Notes: generated by a model from the letters alone, not told the origin. DNA of 52,143 nucleotides from Proteiniphilum sp. (GCA_018433945.1 JAHDQF010000028.1:1-52143), one strand, 5' to 3'; positions 17,501 to 24,521 are shown, numbered from the stretch's first letter. Made by a program: numbers and translations.

Positions 17501-18265
17501 GGTGGCGATCAGTTTCACACCATACTTGCGAGCAATGCGTATCAGCTCCTGGTTCACCCGCTCCTGCTTGGGGTAGGTGGTCTGATCGGCATCGGGCCGG
17601 TTGGTCTTGTGACGCTGCAGCTCCAGGTAGTAATCGTCGCCGAACACCCGCTTGTACCATTGCACCGCCTCCTCGGCATCGCTGATCTGCCCGCTGTCTA
17701 TCTTGCGGGAGATCTCACCACCGAGACAGGCGGATGTGACGATCAGCCCCTCGCGGTGTTGTTCCAGCAGTTCCTTGTCGATGCGGGGACGGTAATAGAA
17801 CCCCTCGGTCCAGCTCTTGGAGACCATCTTCACCAGGTTCTTGTACCCTCTCAGGTTCTTGGCCAGCACCACCAGGTGCCAGCCGCTGCCGTCGATCTTG
17901 TCCGACTGTGAAAAACGGTCGCGCCGCGCCAGGTAACACTCACATCCCACGATCGGCTTGAACAGCTTCTTCTCCGCTTCCTGCAGCCGCTGCAACAACT
18001 CTTCCTTCCTGGCGGAAACATCATTCCCCTCATTCACGAGGGAGTCGATCTCTTTCTTCAGTTTGAGGATCTCAGCCTTATGCGGCCCGTTTTTCTTGTT
18101 GCTGTAGTTGAGAAACTCCTTGATGCCATACATCGCTCCGTGATCGGTTAGAGCGATGGCACGCATGCCGTCGTTCATGGCTTTATCTACCAGTTGCTGG
18201 ATGCTGGCCTGCCCGTCGAGGAGCGAATATTGGGAGTGGACGTGTAGATGAACAAATGGATGCAT
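14519..18265 (-). CDS. dnaE: DNA polymerase III subunit alpha
   Basis: 1248-aa replicative DNA polymerase of the C family. It opens with a PHP domain (FVHLHVHSQYSLLDGQASIQ, then AIALTDHGAMYG). The palm has GPGRGSAAGSAAAYCLGI and the metal-binding PDIDIDFDD near residue 485. FNKSHATCYSMVAYQTAWLK belongs to the fingers. A C-terminal OB fold (DITFGGIITAVREGQTKRGS) follows helix-hairpin-helix motifs. Length is normal for the phylum and no intein or frameshift was seen. It is followed by trxA. Confidence 0.97.
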   Translation of the reverse strand: MHPFVHLHVHSQYSLLDGQASIQQLVDKAMNDGMRAIALTDHGAMYGIKEFLNYSNKKNGPHKAEILKLKKEIDSLVNEGNDVSARKEELLQRLQEAEKKLFKPIVGCECYLARRDRFSQSDKIDGSGWHLVVLAKNLRGYKNLVKMVSKSWTEGFYYRPRIDKELLEQHREGLIVTSACLGGEISRKIDSGQISDAEEAVQWYKRVFGDDYYLELQRHKTNRPDADQTTYPKQERVNQELIRIARKYGVKLIATNDVHFVNEEDADAHDRLICLSTGKDFDDPDRMRYTKQEWLKTTAEMNQIFADIPEVLANTLEVADKVEFYSIDNPPLMPFYPIDPSFGTEEEYRKKYPEELLKQEFGEATFHRLGDYDKVIRVKLEADYLAYLTFQGARRRYGEELTEEIRERLTFELETIKHMGFPGYFLIVQDFINAAREMDVTVGPGRGSAAGSAAAYCLGITNIDPLKYDLLFERFLNPDRISMPDIDIDFDDEGRGKVLRWVTEKYGSEKVAHIITYGTMATKSSIKDVARVHKLPLSESNRLAKLIPDRIPNVKKVNLRVAIDNVPELKEAANSSDPLVRDTLKYAGMLEGNVRNTGVHACGVIIGQSDISDVVPISTAEDKETREKLLVTQYEGSVIEETGLIKMDFLGLKTLSIIKDALTTIEQTRGVKINIDQIDMNDAATYRLYCNGQTTGTFQFESAGMQKYLKELQPSKFEDLIAMNALYRPGPMDYIPSFIARKHGREEISYDLPVMEKYLSETYGITVYQEQVMLLSRLLAGFTRGQSDELRKAMGKKMIDKMTALKEKFLTGGKQNGYQEKILNKIWADWEKFASYAFNKSHATCYSMVAYQTAWLKANYPSEYMAAVLSNNLNNITEITKFMDECKAMGMNVLCPDVNESFLKFSVNKEGDIRFGLAAIKSVGQGAANDIIAEREQNGPYADIFNFVERVNLSSCNKKTIEALALAGAFDSLPGIHREQFNAVNSKGEEFLETLIRYGSKYQQDKQGAMTSLFGDDTSFQITRPEIPQATRWSDLERLNKERELIGIYLSAHPLDEYEFILKDVCNANTVRLQDLEELNGMDITFGGIITAVREGQTKRGSPYTIFKIEDYVGSYEIALFGEDSVNFGRYARIGLSVYIEAKVQPKRYRENELEVKINTINLLPEVKEKLVSKITLQIPLSKLNDTTVTELSALMKNNSGNSLLYFQIIGEERHMNIQLFSRPTRIKVNKHLVDSLRDDLNIDFKIN

Positions 18266-18297
18266 ATTGTTTGATGGTTACCTGCGATTAGCAACGG

Positions 18298-18305
18298 CAA
18301 ATATA
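18298..18305 (-). promoter_or_regulatory. -7 box for dnaE
   Basis: Minus-strand TATATTTG matches TAnnTTTG, 32 nt ahead of the dnaE ATG. Confidence 0.5.
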
Positions 18306-18406
18306 CAGAAAAAGGGGGTAGCATCTCTTCGTTTTTGCGACAAGTTATCAACGATCGATTCTATCTTTCAATGGGTGAAGAACTTTCATCAAGGAAGCGA
18401 TTTCAC

Positions 18407-18437
18407 AAAAAAAACCGGCGGAATATTCCGCCGGTTT
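18407..18437 (-). terminator. terminator of the peptide transporter gene
   Basis: A perfect 26-nt palindrome (18412-18437) made of AAACCGGCGGAAT and its exact complement, followed on the minus strand by additional Ts. It lies 27 nt after the transporter stop. As DNA it can also form a cruciform; as RNA the innermost bases must open into a loop. Confidence 0.85.
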
Positions 18438-18464
18438 GCCCGTTCAGAAGAATGGGTGATCATT

Positions 18465-20000
18465 TTATTTGGCAATCTTCTCCAGCCATTTGAGCATCGC
18501 CAGCATGGTGAACATGGAGATCAGACAGGCTGCCACAAAGACCATCCAGGTGGCAGTCATTGAGATGGAGGTATAAAAAATGGCTCCGATAAGGAGCAGG
18601 CTGTTGCCCACGGCGGTGGCCCCCAGCCAGGCTCCCTGCATGATTCCCTGATATTTTGGTGGGGCCACTTTCGATACGAAAGAGATGCCGAGAGGACTGA
18701 TGAAGAGCTCGGCCACGGTCAGGATGAAATAGGTGCCGATCAGCAGCCATGGTGTGACACGGGCAGCATCGGGCAAACCTCCCATTGCATCCACCTCACT
18801 TTTGAGTGGAAGTCCCGTGGAACCAATGGCCATCACGGCGTATGCCAGTGCGGCGATACCCATGCCGATAGCGATCTTGCGTGGTGTGGAGGGCTCCTTT
18901 CCCCTGGCGCGGAGCCATCCGAAGAAACCCACGATGATGGGGGTGAGGAATACCACAAAGAAGGGGTTGATCGACTGGAAGATCTCGGCACCTTCCAGGG
19001 TTGCAAATCCCAGGTTGAGCCTGATCTGGCTCAGGTTGGTATAATCTTTGGCGAAATAGGTGAGTGTGAGGCCGTTTTGGTGGAACGAGAACCAGAAGAA
19101 GATCACCACCGCAAAGACGGCGAAAAGGGCATAGAGGCGCTGTTTCACCTCTTTAATGTCCATCTCTTCTACCGCTGTTCCATCTGCCGCGGGTGCATTC
19201 CTGTTCGCCGGATCGGGGAACCGGTTCTTGTTAACCAGGTAGATCACCAGTGAGATCAGCATGGCTGCGATGGCTACTCCAAAAGCATAGTGGAAGCCAG
19301 TGGTGAACGCATTGAGATAATCACCGGCAAAAGTGGTCAGGTCGCTGCCACTGTATCCCATCTCACCAGCCAGTCGCTGGAGACGGTCACTGCCCTCTGG
19401 CGTGATGGTGTTGCCAAGGTACTGATGTGACAGCGCTGGCAGGTCGGCATTGTAGAAGAGGCCGTTCTTCCCTAACCACCAGTTTCTGACACCTACTGCC
19501 AGGAAAGGAGCGAAAATGGCACCTACATTGATGAACATGTAAAAGAGCTGGAATCCGGAGTCACGCATCTTGCTGTACTTCGGGTCATCGTACATCTGAC
19601 CCACCAATGCCTGGAGGTTCCCTTTGAAGAGTCCGTTCCCGAATGCGATCACCAGCAGTCCAAAGCAGCTGATTGCCAGGAAGAGGGCAAACTTGTCGGC
19701 CGGAACCGGAGTCGGGGTGGGGATGGCGATGATCACGTAACCCAGCGACATCAGCAGCAGCCCCGTCATGATGATCCCCTTGTAGTTGCGGGTCTTGTCG
19801 GCCAGCAACCCGCCCACCAGGGCCAGCAGGTAGATGGAAGCGTAAAAGATGGAGTAGATGACACCAGTGGTGGTCTCGTCCAGTCCGAACTTGGTCATTA
19901 AGAAGAGAGCCAGGATCGCCATCATGGTGTAAAAACCAAAGCGCTCCCCCATGTTCGCCAGCGATGCGGCGAGAAGTCCTTTAGGATGATTTTTAAACAT
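18465..20000 (-). CDS. proton-dependent oligopeptide transporter (POT/PTR2 family)
   Basis: 511-aa inner-membrane MFS-type symporter importing di- and tripeptides with protons. The N-terminus LAASLANMGERFGFYTMMAI carries the ExxERFxYY-like signature, partly altered. GGLLADKTRNYKGIIMTGLL and FGNGLFKGNLQALVGQ correspond to further PTR2 motifs. SFHQNGLTLTYFAKD lies in the C-terminal half and ISPLGISFVSKVAPPKYQGI is the late family motif. About 12-14 hydrophobic segments are present. It is a single-gene unit with a -7 box upstream and a palindromic terminator, and fits a peptide-fermenting lifestyle (inference). Confidence 0.93.
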   Translation of the reverse strand: MFKNHPKGLLAASLANMGERFGFYTMMAILALFLMTKFGLDETTTGVIYSIFYASIYLLALVGGLLADKTRNYKGIIMTGLLLMSLGYVIIAIPTPTPVPADKFALFLAISCFGLLVIAFGNGLFKGNLQALVGQMYDDPKYSKMRDSGFQLFYMFINVGAIFAPFLAVGVRNWWLGKNGLFYNADLPALSHQYLGNTITPEGSDRLQRLAGEMGYSGSDLTTFAGDYLNAFTTGFHYAFGVAIAAMLISLVIYLVNKNRFPDPANRNAPAADGTAVEEMDIKEVKQRLYALFAVFAVVIFFWFSFHQNGLTLTYFAKDYTNLSQIRLNLGFATLEGAEIFQSINPFFVVFLTPIIVGFFGWLRARGKEPSTPRKIAIGMGIAALAYAVMAIGSTGLPLKSEVDAMGGLPDAARVTPWLLIGTYFILTVAELFISPLGISFVSKVAPPKYQGIMQGAWLGATAVGNSLLLIGAIFYTSISMTATWMVFVAACLISMFTMLAMLKWLEKIAK

Positions 20001-20048
20001 TCTGTGTAATTTTTGTGGTGATAAATATTAGTTTTCGGCTTTAAGTTG

Positions 20049-20056
20049 CAAATATA
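20049..20056 (-). promoter_or_regulatory. -7 box for the peptide transporter
   Basis: Minus-strand TATATTTG matches TAnnTTTG, 48 nt ahead of the transporter ATG. No -33 TTG at the usual spacing. Confidence 0.5.
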
Positions 20057-20150
20057 AAGTTTTTTTCAATATTTTAGGCTTGCTCCTCCAAAAAGCGCTT
20101 TTTTTTTCAGGATGGAATCGTTTCGCCCGCTATTTTTTTCTCTTTTTTAT

Positions 20151-20179
20151 TTGAATAAATAAAATTTGTTGTACATTTG
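20151..20179 (+). promoter_or_regulatory. promoter of the aromatic amino acid operon
   Basis: TTG (20151-20153), an 18-nt spacer and TACATTTG (20172-20179) fit the Bacteroidota -33/-7 consensus. Transcription should start near 20186, giving a leader of about 195 nt before pheA. Confidence 0.75.
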
Positions 20180-20206
20180 CAGCACACATTACGAAAAGAA
20201 AACAAA

Positions 20207-20263
20207 GTGAACAGTTCTGTTTTTGCATATTCTTTCTGGTTTTACTTTTACTTTAGCAGGTAA
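20207..20263 (+). CDS. aromatic-rich leader peptide of the pheA operon
   Basis: An 18-codon frame starting with GTG about 20 nt after the predicted transcript start and ending in TAA: MNSSVFAYSFWFYFYFSR. It has five Phe, three Tyr and one Trp codon; eight of nine fall in a block of eleven codons ending two codons before the stop. Such density of the pathway's own end products is the hallmark of a ribosome-mediated attenuator. The stop codon is followed after one base by the 5' arm of an antiterminator. The start codon is GTG and no ATG is available. The mechanism is inferred from the sequence. Confidence 0.85.
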   Translation: MNSSVFAYSFWFYFYFSR

Positions 20264-20264
20264 G

Positions 20265-20352
20265 GGCAGGATTTTATATGCATGAAGAGAAATAATTAAA
20301 AGTCATATCAGATAAAATAAAATCCTGTCGATCACACGATGGGATTTTTTTT
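20265..20352 (+). promoter_or_regulatory. transcription attenuator: alternative antiterminator and terminator
   Basis: Terminator: AAAATCCTGTCG (20319-20330), loop ATCACA, CGATGGGATTTT (20337-20348), a 12-bp stem with two G-U pairs, running into eight Ts (20345-20352). Antiterminator: CAGGATTTTAT (20267-20277) is the exact complement of ATAAAATCCTG (20317-20327), extendable by a G-C and a G-U pair; forming it removes the terminator's 5' arm. A ribosome resting at the leader stop (20261-20263) would cover 20265-20277 and allow termination. A ribosome stalled on Phe/Tyr codons would leave it free, giving read-through into pheA at 20380. Confidence 0.85.
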
Positions 20353-20379
20353 ATGAATGTATGACAAACCAGATAAAAG

Positions 20380-21228
20380 ATGAAAAGAGTAGCCATTCAG
20401 GGAGGCCTGGGAGCCTATCATGAAATCGCGGCACGCGATTATTTCAAAGGAGAAAAGCTGGAGATTGTACCCTGCCAGACATTCCGCGATATTTTCAGGG
20501 AAGCTGACAAGGATCCGCAATTGATCGGCGTGATGGCCATCGAAAATACCATTGCCGGGAGCCTCCTTCCCAATCACGACCTGCTGAAACAGCATCATCT
20601 ACGTATTGCCGGCGAGCACAAACTGCGGATCACACATACCCTGGCAGCACTTCCCGGTACCTCCCTCAATGAGTTGAAAGAGGTGATGTCGCACCCCATG
20701 GCACTGATGCAGTGTGAAGAGTTCCTGGAGAGCCTGCCGGGTGTGAAGATTGTGGAGCATGAGGATACCGCACTGGCGGCAAAAGAGATCCGGGAGCTGG
20801 AGTTGAAGGGCACTGCTACCGTCTGCAGCCGGCTGGCGGCAGAGATGTATGGTCTTGAGATACTGGCCCACGGCATTGAGACCAACAAACGCAACTTCAC
20901 CCGTTTCTTTATCCTGGCGGGTGAGGAGATGCTGCGTGAAGTGCAGAAGAACAATCACATCAACAAGTCATCGCTGGTGTTTGTCCTTCCACATAGTGAA
21001 GGATCCTTGTCGAGAGTGTTGTCGGTCTTTTCATTTTATGGGATCAACCTGACCCGTATTCAGTCGCTTCCCATCATTGGCAGCGAATGGGAGTACCAGT
21101 TCTACATTGATCTCACCTTTACCGATTATCAGCGCTACAGACAGTCGATTGATGCCATCACCCCACTGATCAGTAACCTGAAGCTGCTTGGCGAGTACAG
21201 GGAAGAAAAAAATTCCGGAGAGAAGTAA
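20380..21228 (+). CDS. pheA: prephenate dehydratase
   Basis: 282-aa enzyme converting prephenate to phenylpyruvate in phenylalanine synthesis. The catalytic domain starts RVAIQGGLGAYHEIAARDYF; GVMAIENTIAGSLLPNHDLL and the TRFF motif (Thr174) of NFTRFFIL are the key signatures. A C-terminal ACT domain covers about residues 190-275. In it the ESRP Phe-binding motif is replaced by RIQSLPI, so classical feedback inhibition may be altered. First gene of the operon, 28 nt after the attenuator T-run; its TAA overlaps the next ATG by one base (TAATG). Confidence 0.95.
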   Translation: MKRVAIQGGLGAYHEIAARDYFKGEKLEIVPCQTFRDIFREADKDPQLIGVMAIENTIAGSLLPNHDLLKQHHLRIAGEHKLRITHTLAALPGTSLNELKEVMSHPMALMQCEEFLESLPGVKIVEHEDTALAAKEIRELELKGTATVCSRLAAEMYGLEILAHGIETNKRNFTRFFILAGEEMLREVQKNNHINKSSLVFVLPHSEGSLSRVLSVFSFYGINLTRIQSLPIIGSEWEYQFYIDLTFTDYQRYRQSIDAITPLISNLKLLGEYREEKNSGEK

Positions 21229-22436
21229 TGGAAAGAAACGAGCAAACAATGAAAATGATTGAACCTGCTGCACATATCAAGGCAATTCAAGAGTATTATT
21301 TTTCAGTGAAACTGGCTGAGGTAGCACGTATGAATGCCGATGGGCTGGATGTGGTGAGCCTTGCCGTGGGAGCACCTGACCGGATGCCGTCGCAAGAGAC
21401 CATTGATACGCTCTGTGAAAGCGCCCGCCGGCCAGACGTGCATGCCTATCAGCCCTATACCGGTATACCGGAGTTGCGGAAAGCATACGGTGACTGGTAC
21501 AAGCGATTCTATGGTGTGGAGCTGCAACCTGCAGAGGTGTTGCCACTGATCGGCTCCAAGGAGGGGATCCTGCACATTTCGATGACATTCCTCAACTTTG
21601 GCGATGCCGTACTGGTTCCCAACCCCGGTTATCCTACCTACCGTTCCGTGTCACAGCTGCTGCGCGCGGAGGTGAGGGAGTATGACCTGCTGGAGGCGAA
21701 AGGGTGGGAGCCCGATTTTGAAGCACTGGAGCAGATGGATCTGAGCCGGGTGAAGCTGATGTGGGTCAACTATCCCAATATGCCTACCGGCGCCAATGCC
21801 ACGCGAGAGCTCTTCGAAAAACTGGTGGCTTTCGGCAGGAAGCATAGCATCGTGATCTGTCACGACAATCCCTACAGCTTTATCCTGAACGACCGGCCAT
21901 TGAGCATTTTGTCAGTGCCCGGCGCCAGGGAGACCTGTATCGAACTGAACTCGCTGAGCAAGTCACACAACATGTCGGGATGGCGCATGGGCATGTTGGC
22001 CTCCAATGCGCAGTTTGTGCAGTGGGTGCTCAAGGCAAAAAGCAACATCGACAGCGGTCAGTTTAAGCCGATGCAGCTGGCAACTGTTGCTGCTCTCTCC
22101 AACAGCGACGAGTGGCATGCGGAGATGAACCGGATCTACCGGGAGCGGCGTGGCTGGGCCGGGATGATCATGCAACTGCTCGGCTGCAGCTACGATCCGA
22201 GCCAGGTGGGACTGTTCGTCTGGGGTAAGCTGCCGGATGAGGTGGTGAGCAGTGAGGCGCTGGTCGATGACCTGTTGCTGCATGCCCGCGTCTTCCTCAC
22301 CCCCGGTTTCATTTTCGGCAGCAATGGGGAGCGTTTTATCCGCATCTCACTGGGTGCCTCCGTGGAGAAGCTGCAGGAGGCCTACAGGCGGATAAAGGAG
22401 TACATTGGGCGGCAGGATTTGGAAATTGGGATGTGA
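21228..22436 (+). CDS. PLP-dependent aminotransferase, class I/II
   Basis: 402-aa fold-type I aminotransferase, placed to make Phe and Tyr from phenylpyruvate and hydroxyphenylpyruvate (inferred from the operon). GLDVVSLAVGAPDRMPS is the N-terminal motif, YTGIPELRKAYGDWYKRFYG follows, and VLPLIGSKEGILH binds the cofactor phosphate. VNYPNMPTGANAT holds the conserved Asn, and the PLP lysine is in ELNSLSKSHNMSGWRMG. FIRISLG near the end carries the substrate carboxylate Arg. It starts on TAATG overlapping pheA, indicating coupling; ATG 21249 is a weaker alternative. Confidence 0.92.
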   Translation: MERNEQTMKMIEPAAHIKAIQEYYFSVKLAEVARMNADGLDVVSLAVGAPDRMPSQETIDTLCESARRPDVHAYQPYTGIPELRKAYGDWYKRFYGVELQPAEVLPLIGSKEGILHISMTFLNFGDAVLVPNPGYPTYRSVSQLLRAEVREYDLLEAKGWEPDFEALEQMDLSRVKLMWVNYPNMPTGANATRELFEKLVAFGRKHSIVICHDNPYSFILNDRPLSILSVPGARETCIELNSLSKSHNMSGWRMGMLASNAQFVQWVLKAKSNIDSGQFKPMQLATVAALSNSDEWHAEMNRIYRERRGWAGMIMQLLGCSYDPSQVGLFVWGKLPDEVVSSEALVDDLLLHARVFLTPGFIFGSNGERFIRISLGASVEKLQEAYRRIKEYIGRQDLEIGM

Positions 22437-22495
22437 GATGTGAAATTTGAAGATCGTTCATTTATTGATTTAAAGAAATATAACAACCGATAGAT

Positions 22496-23572
22496 ATGGA
22501 ATTCGAATCAATTTTATTGCCGGGCATTGATGCAAAAAGACCGCTGGTGATTGCGGGACCCTGCAGTGCCGAGACGGAAGAACAGGTGATGACCACTGCC
22601 AGAGAGCTGGCGGCAGTGGGTGTGAAGATCTTCCGGGCCGGGGTGTGGAAACCACGCACCAAGCCCGGTGGCTTTGAAGGGGTTGGGAGCCCTGCACTCA
22701 AATGGTTGATGCAGGCGGAGAAGGAGACCGGCATGTACATGGCTACCGAGGTGGCTACCGAGAAACATGTTTACGAGGCGTTAAAGTATGGGGTGGATAT
22801 GCTCTGGATAGGAGCCCGTACCGTTGCCAATCCTTTTGCCGTACAGGAGATTGCCGACACCCTCAAGGGGGTGGATATCCCTATCCTGATCAAAAACCCG
22901 GTAAATCCCGACCTGGAGCTCTGGATCGGCGCACTGGAAAGACTCTACAACGCAGGCATCCGCAGGCTGGGGGTGATTCATCGTGGCTTCAGCACCACCG
23001 ACAAGACCATCTACCGTAACATCCCCCAATGGCACATCCCCATTGAGCTGAAGCGGCGCTTCCCCACCCTGCCGATGATCTGCGATCCGAGCCATATCGG
23101 CGGTGATCGCAACCTGATCTTTAAGATCAGCCAGCAGGCGATGGATCTGAACTACTCGGGACTGATCATCGAGTCTCACTGCTCTCCCGATGAGGCCTGG
23201 AGCGATAAGGCTCAACAGATCACTCCCGCTGCACTGAAGGAGATCCTCAACACCATCGTGATCCGTGATACGGTGCAGACCACCGAGGATCTCTCGGTGC
23301 TGCGTGACCAGATCGACGACCTGGACAATGAGCTGCTGCAACTGCTGGCCAAGCGCATGCGTGTATCCCGCGAGATAGGACAGTACAAGCTGGAGCATGA
23401 CATGCCAATTTTGCAGACACAGCGCTATGACCAGATCCTGACCGACCGTGCTTACCAGGGTGAGCGGATGGAGATGTCGGGCGATTTCGTAAAGAAAGTG
23501 CTGGAGGCAATCCACTCAGAGTCGGTACGCCAGCAGATGGTCATCATGGAGAGGGAGAAAAAGCAGGAATAA
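22496..23572 (+). CDS. bifunctional 3-deoxy-7-phosphoheptulonate synthase / chorismate mutase
   Basis: 358-aa fusion linking entry into the shikimate pathway with the branch-point mutase. Residues 1 to about 260 are a type I-beta DAHP synthase: VIAGPCSAETEEQ, FRAGVWKPRTKPGGFEGVG (PEP binding), LWIGARTVANPFAVQEIA and MICDPSHIGGDR. About 265-355 is an AroQ-type chorismate mutase (DLSVLRDQIDDLDNELLQLL, then AKRMRVSREIGQYK). The mutase is C-terminal, as in related Bacteroidota; in Porphyromonas-type fusions it can inhibit the synthase in response to prephenate. It lies 59 nt after the aminotransferase; the operon's next gene, tyrA, is 160 nt further on. Confidence 0.95.
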   Translation: MEFESILLPGIDAKRPLVIAGPCSAETEEQVMTTARELAAVGVKIFRAGVWKPRTKPGGFEGVGSPALKWLMQAEKETGMYMATEVATEKHVYEALKYGVDMLWIGARTVANPFAVQEIADTLKGVDIPILIKNPVNPDLELWIGALERLYNAGIRRLGVIHRGFSTTDKTIYRNIPQWHIPIELKRRFPTLPMICDPSHIGGDRNLIFKISQQAMDLNYSGLIIESHCSPDEAWSDKAQQITPAALKEILNTIVIRDTVQTTEDLSVLRDQIDDLDNELLQLLAKRMRVSREIGQYKLEHDMPILQTQRYDQILTDRAYQGERMEMSGDFVKKVLEAIHSESVRQQMVIMEREKKQE

Positions 23573-23664
23573 TTCGCTGCGCGATATTCGCACTTCGTGC
23601 GTAATTCATTCGCTTCGCTCATGTTATTCGCTCGTTACACTCGCGTTATTTGTGCTGCGCACGT
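23573..23664. repeat. hairpin-rich palindromic spacer in the aromatic operon
   Basis: A 92-nt stretch made of short ATTCGC-type units with small self-complementary hairpins, for example CGCAC-TTC-GTGCG (23589-23601) and GTGC-TGC-GCAC (23652-23662). No open frame of note and no T-run, so it is not a simple terminator. It resembles dispersed intergenic palindromic repeats; copy number elsewhere in the genome cannot be seen from here. Confidence 0.6.
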
Positions 23665-23730
23665 AACAACTGAACAACAATCGAACAACAACTGAATAAC
23701 AACTGAACAACAATCGAACAACAACTGAAT
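23665..23730 (+). repeat. six tandem 11-nt repeats before tyrA
   Basis: Six contiguous copies of AACAAYYGAAY: three different 11-mers (AACAACTGAAC, AACAATCGAAC, AACAACTGAAT) repeated twice, giving an exact 33-nt duplication. The array ends two bases before the tyrA ATG, so it is the whole ribosome-approach region of that gene. It is A/C-rich and should be single-stranded in mRNA. Confidence 0.9.
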
Positions 23731-23732
23731 AG

Positions 23733-24506
23733 ATGAAAATATTAATTCTTGGTGCCGGCAAGATGGGATCCTTCTTTGCCGATGTGCTCAGTTTCGACCA
23801 CGAGGTAGCGATGCTCGACATCGACCCGAAGAAGCTGCGATTCATCTACCATACAGAGCGGATGACCAATCCGCAGGAGGTGGAGGCATTCGCACCGGAG
23901 CTGGTGATCAATGCCGCTACACTGAAATATACCATTCCCGCCTTTGAGTCGGTGCTGCCCTATCTGCCACAGACCTGTATCCTGAGCGACATTGCTTCGG
24001 TAAAAACTGGTCTGGAAGAGTTTTACAGGGAACGTACCCGTCCTTTTGTTTCCACTCACCCCATGTTCGGGCCCACTTTTGCCAGCCTGAGCGACCTGAG
24101 TAGCCAGAGTGCCATCATCATTGCCGAGTCGTCGCACCTGGGTAAGGTCTTCTTCCGTGATCTATACCGTCATCTGAAGTTGAATGTATTCGAGTATTCA
24201 TTCCGGGAGCATGACGAAACCATCGCCTATTCACTCTCCATCCCCTTTGCCTCCACCCTGGTATTTGCCTCGGTGATGAAACATCAGGATGCACCGGGGA
24301 CCACCTTCAAGAAACATATGAATATTGCACAGGGATTGCTTTCAGAAGATGATTACCTGCTCACCGAGATCCTCTTCAATCCCTACACACCGGGTCAACT
24401 GATCCATATCCGGGAGAAGCTCAAGGAGCTGCTCACCATCATTGAACAGAAAGACAGTGCCGGTATGAAAGCCTTTCTGAAACAGGTGCGGGAGAATATC
24501 AGCTGA
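23733..24506 (+). CDS. tyrA: prephenate dehydrogenase
   Basis: 257-aa NAD(P)-dependent enzyme making 4-hydroxyphenylpyruvate for tyrosine. The Rossmann motif ILGAGKMGSFFADVL lies at residues 5-19. CILSDIASVKTGLEEF and FVSTHPMFGPTFASLSDLS, with the catalytic-region His, follow; the C-terminal half is the helical dimerisation domain. There is no ACT domain, so any feedback would act elsewhere. Last gene of the aromatic operon; its stop lies 15 nt from the convergent cyclophilin gene and no terminator is evident. Immediately upstream are six 11-nt repeats that may influence translation. Confidence 0.92.
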   Translation: MKILILGAGKMGSFFADVLSFDHEVAMLDIDPKKLRFIYHTERMTNPQEVEAFAPELVINAATLKYTIPAFESVLPYLPQTCILSDIASVKTGLEEFYRERTRPFVSTHPMFGPTFASLSDLSSQSAIIIAESSHLGKVFFRDLYRHLKLNVFEYSFREHDETIAYSLSIPFASTLVFASVMKHQDAPGTTFKKHMNIAQGLLSEDDYLLTEILFNPYTPGQLIHIREKLKELLTIIEQKDSAGMKAFLKQVRENIS

Positions 24507-24521
24507 GGATCGTGAAAACTG

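Noticed and set aside
17012-17911. 299-codon plus-strand frame within dnaE
   Set aside because: Antisense to the conserved dnaE sequence; composition reflects the reverse of DnaE codons.
20184-20379. T-box or small-molecule riboswitch instead of a leader-peptide attenuator
   Set aside because: No T-box sequence or specifier-like stem is visible, while the aromatic leader frame, its stop position and the exact alternative helices explain the region.
22781-23515. 244-codon minus-strand frame in the DAHP synthase/chorismate mutase gene
   Set aside because: Antisense to a clear enzyme with all motifs; no independent promoter or motif.
23665-23730. CRISPR array
   Set aside because: Units are 11 nt without spacers and no cas genes are near; this is a simple tandem repeat.
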